Shown one piece after another: positions 8,087 to 17,040 of a stretch of DNA of 63,959 nucleotides. The stretch is from contig JAFSTX010000012.1 in assembly GCA_017445585.1 (NCBI GenBank), forward strand, positions 1 through 63,959. Reading direction: 5' to 3'. A model generated the notes under the pieces. It did not search any database. It was not told the DNA's origin and was given only the letters and a program-made list of their open reading frames with translations. The number at the start of each line of letters is the position of its first letter. The first letter of the stretch is position 1. The DNA comes from Lachnospiraceae bacterium. GTDB taxonomy: Bacteria > Bacillota > Clostridia > Lachnospirales > Lachnospiraceae. Position numbers and translations under genes: made by a program.

Positions 8087-9073
8087 ATGAAGAAGACGGT
8101 TCACGTTATTCTGTCAGCGGCCCTTGCGTTTGCGTTCCTGCTGCTTTGCGCCTGCGGCGGAAATGGCGGGGAGACACAGGCCCCTGCCTCCGGGACGGGA
8201 GATGAGGGCATCGCGGCGGACGGGTCTGAGGCTGTGATCAGGGAGGATGACGGAGTGAGAAGGATACTCATGATAGGCAACAGCTTTTGCTTTTACTATG
8301 CGGAGGATCTCTACGGACTTCTTTCCACAGCGGGAGAGGAAGCTGTCGTCGCGAACGTATACTACTCCGGCTGTCCTCTTCAGAGGCACGTCCTCTGGTA
8401 TGAGAACGGAGAAGCCAATTACGAGTACTACGTCACCGACCGCGACGGGCGGTGGAAGAAGATGAATGCGAGCCTGGCCTATTGCCTCGACGCTCAGGAC
8501 TGGGACGTGATCAGCATCCAGCAGCATTTCTATCCCGCGCTGACGATGGATCAGGACGCGACGATGAACAGCTGCAGGCCTGCTGCCGATGAACTGGTCG
8601 CGATCATCAGGGAGCACTGCCCCGAAGCGGAGCTCTGCTGGCACGAGACCTGGGCATACCAGACCGGATACAGTCGGGACGACACTTTGGGACCGGTCAC
8701 CGAAGAGATACAGACGACCCAGTATCAGACGATCAGAGACGTCTCGCGGGAGGTCGCAAAGGCCCTGGACCTGAAACTCATCCCCTGTGGAGACGCGTGG
8801 CAGGCCGCCAGGTCCGATCCGTCGATAGGCGACACGCTCTGCTGCGACAGCACCAGGAACGACGGCCTCGGCGACGATTACCACGACGGCAATATCGGCG
8901 GCGGACAGTATCTCAACGCCTGCGTATGGTTTGAGACGCTCACCGGCAAAAGCGTCGTCGGAAACCTGTTTTATCCGGCTTACAGCCTGACGCGTGACAA
9001 GATGAACACGCTGCAGAGGATCGCCCACGAGACCGTTACGGGCGAAAAGGCGCGCACGGGAGTACAGAATTGA
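8087..9073 (+). CDS. SGNH-hydrolase-fold lipoprotein (DUF4886-like)
   Basis: A 328-residue protein with a lipoprotein signal peptide; the hydrophobic stretch ends LLLCAC, with Cys23 the likely lipidated residue. The mature part contains ILMIGNSFCFYYAEDL, the GNS-type block I of SGNH/GDSL-like hydrolases, and later DWDVISIQQHF, matching the DUF4886 arrangement. Probably anchored on the outer face of the membrane, where it could remove ester-linked acyl or acetyl groups. It lies between the glycyl radical enzyme and its activase; the TTG start of the latter overlaps this stop codon, implying co-translation. Confidence 0.75.
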   Translation: MKKTVHVILSAALAFAFLLLCACGGNGGETQAPASGTGDEGIAADGSEAVIREDDGVRRILMIGNSFCFYYAEDLYGLLSTAGEEAVVANVYYSGCPLQRHVLWYENGEANYEYYVTDRDGRWKKMNASLAYCLDAQDWDVISIQQHFYPALTMDQDATMNSCRPAADELVAIIREHCPEAELCWHETWAYQTGYSRDDTLGPVTEEIQTTQYQTIRDVSREVAKALDLKLIPCGDAWQAARSDPSIGDTLCCDSTRNDGLGDDYHDGNIGGGQYLNACVWFETLTGKSVVGNLFYPAYSLTRDKMNTLQRIAHETVTGEKARTGVQN

Positions 9074-9963
9074 AGGCACTCATTTCGGGAATAAAAAGAA
9101 TGGAGATACACGACGGCGACGGCCTTCGTACCACCGTGTTTTTCAAGGGCTGCCCGCTCAGGTGCATCTGGTGCCACAATCCCGAGAGCATCGGCTTTCG
9201 CAGACAGATAGCCTTCTTTGACCAGAAGTGCATATCATGCGGCACCTGCGCCTCGCTCTGCCCGTCCGGCGCGATCGAGCAGACGGACGGCTTCCCGGTG
9301 ATAGACAGGAGCAGGTGCTCGGAGTGCTTCATCTGCGCGAAGAACTGCCCTGTAGGCGCTCTCGAGGGCTTCGGCGAGTTCTGGGAGATGGACGATCTTC
9401 TGGAATACGTCCTCCAGGACGAGCTTTTCTTTAAAAACAGCGGCGGGGGCGTCACTCTTTCGGGAGGCGAGTGCCTGGCGCAGCCGGCCTTTGCAATTGA
9501 GCTTGCGAGGCGCCTTAGCGAGAAGGGCATCAGCGTCGATATCGACACCTGCGGCTACGCGAAGAGAGAAATAATCGAGGAGATACTGCCCTACGCGGAT
9601 ACCTTCCTTTACGATATAAAAGCGGCGGATCCGGCGGTCCACAAGGCCTGCACCGGAGTTACGAACGAGCTTATAATCTCTAACCTGCGTTTCCTTGCGG
9701 AGCGCGGGGCAAAGATCGAGATACGCTATCCTCTCGTAAAGGGCTACAACGACGGCCAGTGCGACAGGATAGGACAGCTCCTCCGGGATATCCCGGGGGT
9801 AAAGCGCGTAAAGGTGCTGCGCTACCACCGGTTCGCGCAGTCGCGCTACGGAGCGCTCGGCCTTAGCTGCACGCTTCCCGATACCGTAACGGGCGACGAG
9901 GACCTTGCCCGCGCCGTCGCAACACTTGTGAAATACGGGCTTGACGCCTTTACCGATCAATAA
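9070..9963 (+). CDS. glycyl-radical-enzyme activating protein (radical SAM)
   Basis: A 297-residue PflA-family activase. The radical SAM motif CPLRCIWC places Cys28, Cys32 and Cys35 on the SAM-binding cluster. Two inserted ferredoxin-like clusters follow (CISCGTCASLC and CSECFICAKNC, about residues 54-93), as in activases of non-PFL glycyl radical enzymes. GGGVTLSGGE, the next signature, is present. It generates the Gly671 radical on the enzyme at 5,993. The TTG start with GGGAG upstream overlaps the preceding stop codon; ATG at 9100 is a possible alternative but lacks a ribosome site. Confidence 0.95.
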   Translation: MKALISGIKRMEIHDGDGLRTTVFFKGCPLRCIWCHNPESIGFRRQIAFFDQKCISCGTCASLCPSGAIEQTDGFPVIDRSRCSECFICAKNCPVGALEGFGEFWEMDDLLEYVLQDELFFKNSGGGVTLSGGECLAQPAFAIELARRLSEKGISVDIDTCGYAKREIIEEILPYADTFLYDIKAADPAVHKACTGVTNELIISNLRFLAERGAKIEIRYPLVKGYNDGQCDRIGQLLRDIPGVKRVKVLRYHRFAQSRYGALGLSCTLPDTVTGDEDLARAVATLVKYGLDAFTDQ

Positions 9964-9992
9964 AAAGCAGAGAAATCGAGGAGGAAAGAAAA

Positions 9993-11684
9993 GTGAAGAA
10001 ACTGTTGACCATCCTTATGTGCATCGTGCTTCTGGCCGGCCTTGTATCCGGATGCGGAGGCGGAGACGGCGAAAACGCAGGCACTTCGGCGGCCGGCGCG
10101 GACAGCTCCGGCGAGCAGTCGGGCGACCGCAAAAAGCTGGTCATCGGCGTTCCCATGAATACCGCCGTCATCGACTACGACACCAACACCTATACCACCT
10201 GGCTTGAGGAAGAGCTCGGAGTGGACATAGAGATCAAGCTCTTTGCCACGGGCGGAAACGACTACCTGACTCAGCTCTCCGGCATGATCCTCAAGGGCGA
10301 CAGGCTTCCCGACGTCATCTGGAACTTCACCAGCATGAGCGGCGCCACCTGGGACATGTACGGTCAGGACGAATTCCTTGTCGATCTCAAGCCTTATTTC
10401 GATGATAAGGAAGGCGCGTCCAAGGTCTGGTGGGACCGCATCGCCGAGATAGGAGACCAGGATTTTGTGGACAATATCCTGCGCCGCTGCGAGGACGACT
10501 TCGGCGCGATGTACGTATTCCCCTGGATTGAGACCTCCATCATAGACACCATGGACTATATGGTCTCGGTCAACAAGACCTGGCTCGATGAGTGCGGACT
10601 CAAGCAGCCCACCAACCCCGACGAGCTCTACAACGTGCTCAAGGTCTTCAAGGAGAAGATGTGCGGAGAGAAATCCGGCTACTATCCCCTTATCGGCGGC
10701 AGCGCCAGCGCGCTTGGCGGCGACGTCATCAACTGGCTCATCAATATGTTCATCTATTTTGACGATGCGCATTACTTCAACCTTTCGGACGACGGCAAGA
10801 TGCTCACGACTCCCTTCACCGATGACAGATACCGCGAAGCCCTTGCCTACTGCAAGAAGCTGTCCGACGAAGGCCTGCTTATGTTCGATCTGACCGGCCC
10901 CGAGATGAAGAACATCGTCAACCCCGCGGACGGACAGCCCCGCGCGGGCTTCGTGGTGGGACATCCTACCCTGACGTTCCTCTCGAACGACGTGTCGATC
11001 GACCACTTTGTCCCGCTTGAGAAATACTGGGGCTATCAGGTCCGCAAGGAGAATAACTACAGCCTTTCCGCCGGAATCACGACGGACTGCGAGGATCCCG
11101 ATCTGGCTTTCAAACTCCTGATGCTCGCCTCGAGCGAAGAGGGCAGCTACCGTCTGCGCTACGGTGAGCGCGGAGTTGACTGGGATTGGCCGGACGAGGG
11201 ACAGACCTCCTTCATGGGCCTGCCCTGCACGGTCAAGGTCATGTCCGAGTTCATCTCCACTTCCACCCAGAACAAGACCTGGAAGAACGGCCCCGGCATC
11301 CTGATATATTCCGAAAACGAGACCGCTCAGTATACGAATATCGACGGCTGGATCGGCAAACGCTGCGACCTGATCAAGGGCATCTATGATTCCTTTACCG
11401 CGGCCGAGGCCAACAATCCGAAGTATATCTGCCCGGTGATCGTCCTCAGCGAGGCCCAGTCCGTCAAGAATGAGGTCGAGAGAAGCAACACCCAGAACGT
11501 CATCTATATGATGCGCGATACGTTTATCAGGGGCACTGCCAGCGACACGATCCTGAACGGCGCCAAGGCCGATATAAACAACGACGATCACTGGCAGAAG
11601 TATCTCGAAGCGCTCGAAAATGAGGGCCTCGAGGTCTGGAAGGCGCAGATGCAGGAGATCTTTAACGAGCATTACGCGGACTGA
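9993..11684 (+). CDS. extracellular solute-binding lipoprotein (LplA-like)
   Basis: A 563-residue binding protein. The GTG start follows GAGGAGG; the signal peptide ends LVSGC with lipidated Cys21, then a short Gly/Ser/Glu linker. The remainder matches the large family 1 solute-binding proteins (LplA / YtcQ type), typically over 500 aa, which serve oligosaccharide uptake with LplB and YtcP permeases. Both permeases follow directly. No ATPase gene is present, consistent with the common use of a shared MsmX-type ATPase encoded elsewhere. The ligand is probably the oligosaccharide or glycoconjugate fragment processed by this locus. Confidence 0.9.
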   Translation: MKKLLTILMCIVLLAGLVSGCGGGDGENAGTSAAGADSSGEQSGDRKKLVIGVPMNTAVIDYDTNTYTTWLEEELGVDIEIKLFATGGNDYLTQLSGMILKGDRLPDVIWNFTSMSGATWDMYGQDEFLVDLKPYFDDKEGASKVWWDRIAEIGDQDFVDNILRRCEDDFGAMYVFPWIETSIIDTMDYMVSVNKTWLDECGLKQPTNPDELYNVLKVFKEKMCGEKSGYYPLIGGSASALGGDVINWLINMFIYFDDAHYFNLSDDGKMLTTPFTDDRYREALAYCKKLSDEGLLMFDLTGPEMKNIVNPADGQPRAGFVVGHPTLTFLSNDVSIDHFVPLEKYWGYQVRKENNYSLSAGITTDCEDPDLAFKLLMLASSEEGSYRLRYGERGVDWDWPDEGQTSFMGLPCTVKVMSEFISTSTQNKTWKNGPGILIYSENETAQYTNIDGWIGKRCDLIKGIYDSFTAAEANNPKYICPVIVLSEAQSVKNEVERSNTQNVIYMMRDTFIRGTASDTILNGAKADINNDDHWQKYLEALENEGLEVWKAQMQEIFNEHYAD

Positions 11685-11718
11685 TATCCGCAGACCTGCG
11701 TAGAACAGGAGATCAGAC

Positions 11719-12669
11719 ATGAAGAGTAATACAAAGCCAAAGGTCAGAAAGGCCGGCAAAAAGAGCTTTGCGGTCGGTTTCAAAAAGAACTGGCAGCTCT
11801 ATGTTATGATACTGCTGCCGCTGGCCTATCTTATCATCTTTGCCTACTTCCCTATCTACGGCGTGCAGATAGCTTTCAAAAACTATCGTCCCCGCGCCGG
11901 GATCTGGGGCAGTACGTGGGTAGGTTTTGAGTGGTTCGAGCATTTCTTCTCCAACTACAAATGGGTGCAGTATGTCAGAAACACGCTGACCATTTCGCTC
12001 TATTCGCTGGCTGTGGGCTTCCCGATCCCCATAATACTGGCGCTGTTTATGCACGTGAACCGCCATGAACGGCTGAAAAAACTGACTCAGAACCTTTCGT
12101 ATCTGCCCCACTTTATATCCGTGGTCGTTATGGTCGGTATCCTCAATCAGCTCTTCAGCCCGGTCAGCGGCCTGTATACGACGCTGATGAATGCGCTGGG
12201 GCTTCCGGTCAAGGACCTTCGCAGCGACCCCGGGGCGTTTTACCACCTGATGGTCTGGTCCGGGGTCTGGCAGAACATGGGCTGGAGCACCATTATGTAT
12301 GTGGCCGCGCTTTCGGCGGTACCGGCCGAGCTCCACGAATCCGCGAAGCTCGACGGAGCCAGCCGGTGGAAACGTGTGCTGCACGTGGACATACCCACCA
12401 TACTGCCGACCATCTGCATGATGATCATACTGCGCTTCGGGCAAATCATGACGGTAGGCTATGAAAAGGTCTATCTGATGCAGTATCCCACGAACCTGGA
12501 GAAGTCCGAGGTCATATCCACCTACGTATTCAAGAACGGCGTCGCCGCGGCACAGTACTCCTACGGTACCGCGGTAGACCTGATGAACTCCGCGATAACC
12601 CTTGCCCTGGTGCTGCTGGTGAACTGGATCACCGGCAAGCTCTCCGAGGGCGAGAACAGCCTGTTCTGA
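11719..12669 (+). CDS. ABC transporter permease, LplB/YtcO type
   Basis: A 316-residue membrane protein with about six predicted transmembrane segments; the first is WQLYVMILLPLAYLIIFAYF. The cytoplasmic EAA loop, which docks the ATPase, reads ESAKLDGASRWKRVLHVDIP. It belongs to the family of sugar permeases pairing with YtcP-like partners. AGGAGA precedes the ATG and the partner starts 12 bp after its stop. Confidence 0.93.
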   Translation: MKSNTKPKVRKAGKKSFAVGFKKNWQLYVMILLPLAYLIIFAYFPIYGVQIAFKNYRPRAGIWGSTWVGFEWFEHFFSNYKWVQYVRNTLTISLYSLAVGFPIPIILALFMHVNRHERLKKLTQNLSYLPHFISVVVMVGILNQLFSPVSGLYTTLMNALGLPVKDLRSDPGAFYHLMVWSGVWQNMGWSTIMYVAALSAVPAELHESAKLDGASRWKRVLHVDIPTILPTICMMIILRFGQIMTVGYEKVYLMQYPTNLEKSEVISTYVFKNGVAAAQYSYGTAVDLMNSAITLALVLLVNWITGKLSEGENSLF

Positions 12670-12681
12670 GGGGGTGCGCAG

Positions 12682-13629
12682 ATGTTCGTGAAAAGAAACA
12701 AAAACAGGATAAAGGATACTGCAGGAGACAAGGCGCTCCATATATTCAGTACGGTGGTTCTGATCCTCGTGATCATAGTTGTCGGATATCCGATACTGTA
12801 CGTGCTCTCGAGCTCCGTATCGGACTCGGCTGCCCTCAGCTCCGGCCGCGTCACCGTTTTCCCCATGGTCTTTGACGCGGAGAGCGCCACGTATTCCCTG
12901 GGATTGGACTTCAGCGGCTACAAGTTCGTCTTTTCCTACGACGCCGTCATAAAGGGCTTCCTCAATTCGCTCCTTTACACGGTGCTGGGTACTTCGATCT
13001 CGATAACCATGATCATACTCATGGCCTACCCGCTGTCCAAGATGGATTTCCAGGGCCGCAAGCCCATCTCCAAGATGCTGGTCTTCGCCATGCTGATCAA
13101 TCCCGGCATGGTGCCCATCTATCTGCTCAAGACCAGCCTCGGACTGAACGGCACGATCTGGGCGGTGGTCCTGTCCGGAGCGCTTAACATAACGCACGTC
13201 TTCATCATGAGGACCTCGTTCAAGAACAGCATTCCGGGCGAACTCTTTGACGCGGCCAAGCTCGACGGGGCCAATGATTTCCAGTGCCTCGTGCGGATAG
13301 CCGTTCCGCTTGCCAAGGCGACGGTATCGGTCCTGATGCTCTACGCCGCTGTGCATTACTGGAACAACTATTTCAACGCGATGCTCTATCTGGCGGACCG
13401 TCAGGATCTGTGGCCCCTACCCCTTGTACTGCGCAATTTCCTGATCTCCTCCAAGGAGATCTCTTCGGGCGGAATGTCCGCCGCGCAGCAGGAGGCCTTC
13501 GCAAAGAGCGGCATCTATCAGATACAGTTCTGTCTGATAGTCGTCGCGACGGTCCCCGTGCTGGCACTGTATTCATTTGTTCAGAGATTCTTTGAAAAGG
13601 GCGTTATGATCGGCTCTGTCAAAGGTTAA
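12682..13629 (+). CDS. ABC transporter permease, YtcP type
   Basis: A 315-residue inner-membrane permease, second half of the importer. It has the MalG-like topology and an EAA loop DAAKLDGANDFQCLVRIAVP. Its stop codon overlaps the stop of the opposite-strand yesL-like gene by 2 bp, so the transporter operon and that gene converge tail to tail. Confidence 0.93.
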   Translation: MFVKRNKNRIKDTAGDKALHIFSTVVLILVIIVVGYPILYVLSSSVSDSAALSSGRVTVFPMVFDAESATYSLGLDFSGYKFVFSYDAVIKGFLNSLLYTVLGTSISITMIILMAYPLSKMDFQGRKPISKMLVFAMLINPGMVPIYLLKTSLGLNGTIWAVVLSGALNITHVFIMRTSFKNSIPGELFDAAKLDGANDFQCLVRIAVPLAKATVSVLMLYAAVHYWNNYFNAMLYLADRQDLWPLPLVLRNFLISSKEISSGGMSAAQQEAFAKSGIYQIQFCLIVVATVPVLALYSFVQRFFEKGVMIGSVKG

Positions 13630-14336
13630 GACTGCCCGTCTTCGGAGCTTTCCCCGGGGTCATCTTCGGGGAGAGGCTCCGGGGCGGAATCCTTTGGCAT
13701 ATTGTCGATAAGGCGCTGAAACGGCGCGCGCATCAGCTTTACGCAGAAACTGAAGGCCACGCTGTAGTAGACGAAGACCAGGATAAAGGCTCCCCTCAGG
13801 ATCAGTCCGAAATCGACGATCACCAGGATGACGGGCGCCCATACGAGAAGACCGACCAGGATGCTCCTGCCGAGGTTGGCCATTATCACATAGAAGGTAT
13901 TGCGGACCAGCTGGCCGGCTGTGCAGTCGAAGGCGGAGTGGAAGAGCGTAAGCATCGACTGGTATACGGCCACTATCGAGAGTCCCGCGACAGAGAGAAA
14001 AAGCGGGAAGGAAGAGTCCCTGTAGCCTGCGATATCAAAGACGTAGGCCGCCAGGACGGTATAGCCCAGGACTGCGGCGATCGCTCCCGTCACGCACCAG
14101 AGGAGGGTGATCTTGCCAAAACCGCTCCTCATGCCCCTGAAGAACGCCTTGTAACAGGACGATTCGTTATCCTCGGAGGTCAGGATGCGGACCGCGTTAA
14201 AGAGCCCTGCCTGGGCGGCGCCTATGGTAAATACCGGCAGGCAGCACAGGACGTAGATGAAATTGAGCATCAGATAGTCCGCCGCCTTTGCCAGAAGCTG
14301 CATTGGTTTTGAGTTGTAGTGAAAGATGGAATTCAT
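13626..14336 (-). CDS. YesL-like DUF624 membrane protein
   Basis: A 236-residue protein with about five hydrophobic segments (for example YLMLNFIYVLCCLPVFTIGAA) and an acidic C-terminal tail. It matches the DUF624/YesL family, members of which usually lie beside LplABC-type importers; function unproven, probably accessory to transport. Unusually it is on the opposite strand, wedged between the permease gene and the next rightward gene, with only about 50 bp on its upstream side for divergent promoters. Confidence 0.8.
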   Translation of the reverse strand: MNSIFHYNSKPMQLLAKAADYLMLNFIYVLCCLPVFTIGAAQAGLFNAVRILTSEDNESSCYKAFFRGMRSGFGKITLLWCVTGAIAAVLGYTVLAAYVFDIAGYRDSSFPLFLSVAGLSIVAVYQSMLTLFHSAFDCTAGQLVRNTFYVIMANLGRSILVGLLVWAPVILVIVDFGLILRGAFILVFVYYSVAFSFCVKLMRAPFQRLIDNMPKDSAPEPLPEDDPGESSEDGQS

Positions 14337-14394
14337 TTCCTTTACCCCTGATTATTTACGGTTTAGTATATAATGCCGGGAAGGAATGCGCAAG

Positions 14395-15033
14395 ATGAAA
14401 GGTCGCAGAGCCAGGATATTTTTCACTCCGGAACTTGTCTTTATCGCCTTTATAGCGGTAATAGTGATCGCTTTGCTTATTTTCTCTTTTGTGGGAAAAG
14501 ACGACAAAGAAGTGATCTTCGGCGGAGTGCTCGCCAATACCGACGTTAACGCCGCGGGACGCGACTATCTGACGGACGGGGTGCTCGGGCTTTTTGACGG
14601 CGACGGTAATACCCAGAAGGCCGCCCTGACCTTTACGACCTTTACGTCGACCAGCGATATAGACAAGATCAACGGCGCGTACAACGCGGCTATGGAGCCC
14701 ATCGCCATGATCGAGAAGGGCGACCTCGACTATATCATCATGAACGAGGACGCCATGATGTTTTATATGACGCAGTACGCTTTGGTGGATCTGCGGGAGA
14801 TATTCTCCGAGGAGGAGCTTGATGCGCTCGGAGACCGCGTCATATATCTTGAAATGGAAAAAGAAGGCACCCGCGAGCCGGTAGCGATACGCTCCGGTGA
14901 TTTCGCGTTCTTTCAGGACTGCGTGGATGTGCGCGAGCCCGTTTTCACCGCATTCACCGGCCCCTCGCAGGCCTGCGCGGATATGAGGGCCTTTTGGGAA
15001 TACCTGATGGAATGGGAGAGTAAAGATGGCTGA
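14395..15033 (+). CDS. membrane-anchored pseudo-solute-binding protein
   Basis: About 212 residues with an uncleaved N-terminal transmembrane anchor (LVFIAFIAVIVIALLIFSFV). The extracytoplasmic domain resembles a fragment of periplasmic binding proteins (DYIIMNEDAMMFYMTQYALVD and later a hydrophobic pocket-like stretch). Such short anchored proteins commonly accompany YesL-like proteins; role unknown. GGGAAGG lies 10 nt before ATG 14395, which I prefer to ATG 14386 only 1-2 nt from that site. Its last 8 bp overlap the start of the GH3 gene, implying translational coupling. Confidence 0.65.
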   Translation: MKGRRARIFFTPELVFIAFIAVIVIALLIFSFVGKDDKEVIFGGVLANTDVNAAGRDYLTDGVLGLFDGDGNTQKAALTFTTFTSTSDIDKINGAYNAAMEPIAMIEKGDLDYIIMNEDAMMFYMTQYALVDLREIFSEEELDALGDRVIYLEMEKEGTREPVAIRSGDFAFFQDCVDVREPVFTAFTGPSQACADMRAFWEYLMEWESKDG

Positions 15034-17035
15034 CAAGCGGATCGATGAGCTGACTCTGGATGAAAAGGCCGCTCTGCTCACCGGCGCGTCGTCGATGGAG
15101 AGCTGCGCGGTGGATAGGCTGGGCATAAAGCCTCGCCGGTTTGCCGACGCCTCCCACGGGCTGCGGCTTGCTCCGGAGGATAACTGCACTTATTTCCCGA
15201 ACCTGTGCTGCCTGGCGGCCACTTGGGACGCCGGACTGGCGAGAAGGATGGGAGAGGCCCTTGCGGATGAATGCATTCATCGAGGCGTTTCCATGCTGCT
15301 CGGCCCCGGGGTCAATATCAAGAAGAACATCCTCTGCGGACGCAATTTTGAATACTTCTCAGAGGACCCCGTCCTCGCCGGAGAACTGGCTGCGGCCTAT
15401 ATACGCGGACTCGAGGAGAACGGCGTCGCCGCCTGCCTCAAGCATTTTGCGGCCAATAACCAGGAGAAATACCGCACGGAGATAAACGTCGAAGTCGACG
15501 AGAGGACGCTGCGCGAGATATATCTGAAGGCTTTTGAGATCGCGGTGAAAAAGGGAGACCCCACTGCGGTCATGTGCGCCTACAACAAGGTGAATGCGAT
15601 CTGGTGCTCCGAAAACAGGCACCTGCTCACGGAGATACTGAAGGAAGAATGGGGCTATAAGGGCTTTGTGATCTCGGACTGGGGCGCAGTGCACGACTCC
15701 TGCCGCGCGGTCGCCGCAGGACTCGACTATCAGATGCCGGCTGACCCCGAGCTTGCGGATAAGCTTCGCGGGGGGCTCGGGAGCGGACGCGTGACGGTGG
15801 AAGATATCGATACCGCCGCGCAGAGGGTCCTGCCTTTTATGGAGAGGGAGCTTCCGAAGGCAAAGAGGCCTTACGACAGGAAGGCGCAGCACGCCCTTGC
15901 GAGAGAGATCGCCGGAGCCGGCATGACTCTGCTCAAAAACGAGAGGGACGCCCTGCCGCTCACAAAAGAAAAATACGGAAAGATAGGCCTGCTCGGCGGC
16001 TTTGCCGACAGCCCGCTGCTCGGCGGCGAGGGGTCCGCGGACGTGTTCCCCGCCCGGGAGTACGTCGAATCCACCGTCGACGAGCTGAGGAAGCTCCTGC
16101 CTGATACCGACTTTGTCTATATGCCGGTCGTTTCAAAGGATACGATGCCCGCTCATCATCTGTGGGGGAGCGTGGCGCGCGAGGCGAACGAACTGGTCGC
16201 GGACTGCGACGCAGTGGTTTTCTTCATCGGCGGGATGCAGGGCGACGACACGGAGCGCTACGACCGCAGGAGCGCCCTGATGAACGAGAACTACACGGAT
16301 CTTATACGTAATATAAAGAAAGGGAACAGGAAGTTCATAGCGGTGCTCGAATCGGGTTCCGCCCTGATAATAGAAGACTGGATAGACAGCCTCGACGCCT
16401 GCCTTTTTGCCTGGTGCGGCGGAGAGGCCATGGGTGGCGCCATCGCCGATGTGCTGACCGGGACGGCAGATCCCTCCGGAAGGCTTCCGGAGACCCTGCC
16501 CCGCCGCATGCGCAGCGACTTCGAATACCCCGGCACCCGCGAGCGCGTCGCCTATGACGATAAGCTGAATGTGGGCTACAGATACTACGACAGGCATCCG
16601 GACGAGGTGGCCTTCCCCTTTGGCTTCGGGCTTTCCTACACGTCCTTTGCCTATTCGGATGCGGAAGTCAGCCTTGGAGGCGGACTTGTCGACGTTATCT
16701 TTACATTGACGAATACCGGGAAGAGGGACGGCGCCGAGACGGCGCAGGTCTATATATCCGATCCGGAGTCGGTAGTCTCGAGGCCTGTAAAGGAACTGAA
16801 GGCCTTTGAAAAGGTCTTCCTCCGGGCGGGAGAGTCAAAGCGGATCCACATGCGGATACCTGTGGACGAGCTGGCTTATTATAACGTGTCGCTTGGCGAA
16901 TGGGTGGTCGAAGCGGGGGCATATAACGTGCTCATAGCCTCGTCGGCAGCTGATGTCCGGCTTTCCAGAACGGTGATATATGAGGGAGACATGCCCTATA
17001 CCGTGAAAAAAGACCGGGACGATATGGTGGGATAG
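15026..17035 (+). CDS. GH3 family beta-glycosidase (beta-glucosidase type)
   Basis: A 669-residue cytoplasmic protein with the three-domain GH3 layout. The N-terminal barrel carries GFVISDWGAVHD, whose Asp is the catalytic nucleophile; the middle alpha/beta sandwich includes GGEAMGGAIADVLTG; the C-terminal fibronectin-III-like domain includes LTNTGKRDGAETAQVYIS. It overlaps the preceding gene by 8 bp and is followed 5 bp later by a ceramidase-fold lipoprotein gene. It probably releases glucose or a related sugar from imported glycosides. Absence of a signal peptide indicates intracellular action. Confidence 0.92.
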   Translation: MADKRIDELTLDEKAALLTGASSMESCAVDRLGIKPRRFADASHGLRLAPEDNCTYFPNLCCLAATWDAGLARRMGEALADECIHRGVSMLLGPGVNIKKNILCGRNFEYFSEDPVLAGELAAAYIRGLEENGVAACLKHFAANNQEKYRTEINVEVDERTLREIYLKAFEIAVKKGDPTAVMCAYNKVNAIWCSENRHLLTEILKEEWGYKGFVISDWGAVHDSCRAVAAGLDYQMPADPELADKLRGGLGSGRVTVEDIDTAAQRVLPFMERELPKAKRPYDRKAQHALAREIAGAGMTLLKNERDALPLTKEKYGKIGLLGGFADSPLLGGEGSADVFPAREYVESTVDELRKLLPDTDFVYMPVVSKDTMPAHHLWGSVAREANELVADCDAVVFFIGGMQGDDTERYDRRSALMNENYTDLIRNIKKGNRKFIAVLESGSALIIEDWIDSLDACLFAWCGGEAMGGAIADVLTGTADPSGRLPETLPRRMRSDFEYPGTRERVAYDDKLNVGYRYYDRHPDEVAFPFGFGLSYTSFAYSDAEVSLGGGLVDVIFTLTNTGKRDGAETAQVYISDPESVVSRPVKELKAFEKVFLRAGESKRIHMRIPVDELAYYNVSLGEWVVEAGAYNVLIASSAADVRLSRTVIYEGDMPYTVKKDRDDMVG

Positions 17036-17040
17036 AGATC

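Noticed and set aside
14369-14374. Perfect TATAAT before the pseudo-binding-protein gene
   Set aside because: No acceptable -35 box at 16-18 bp, and transcription would begin almost on the start codon although a ribosome site lies between. Not called as a promoter.
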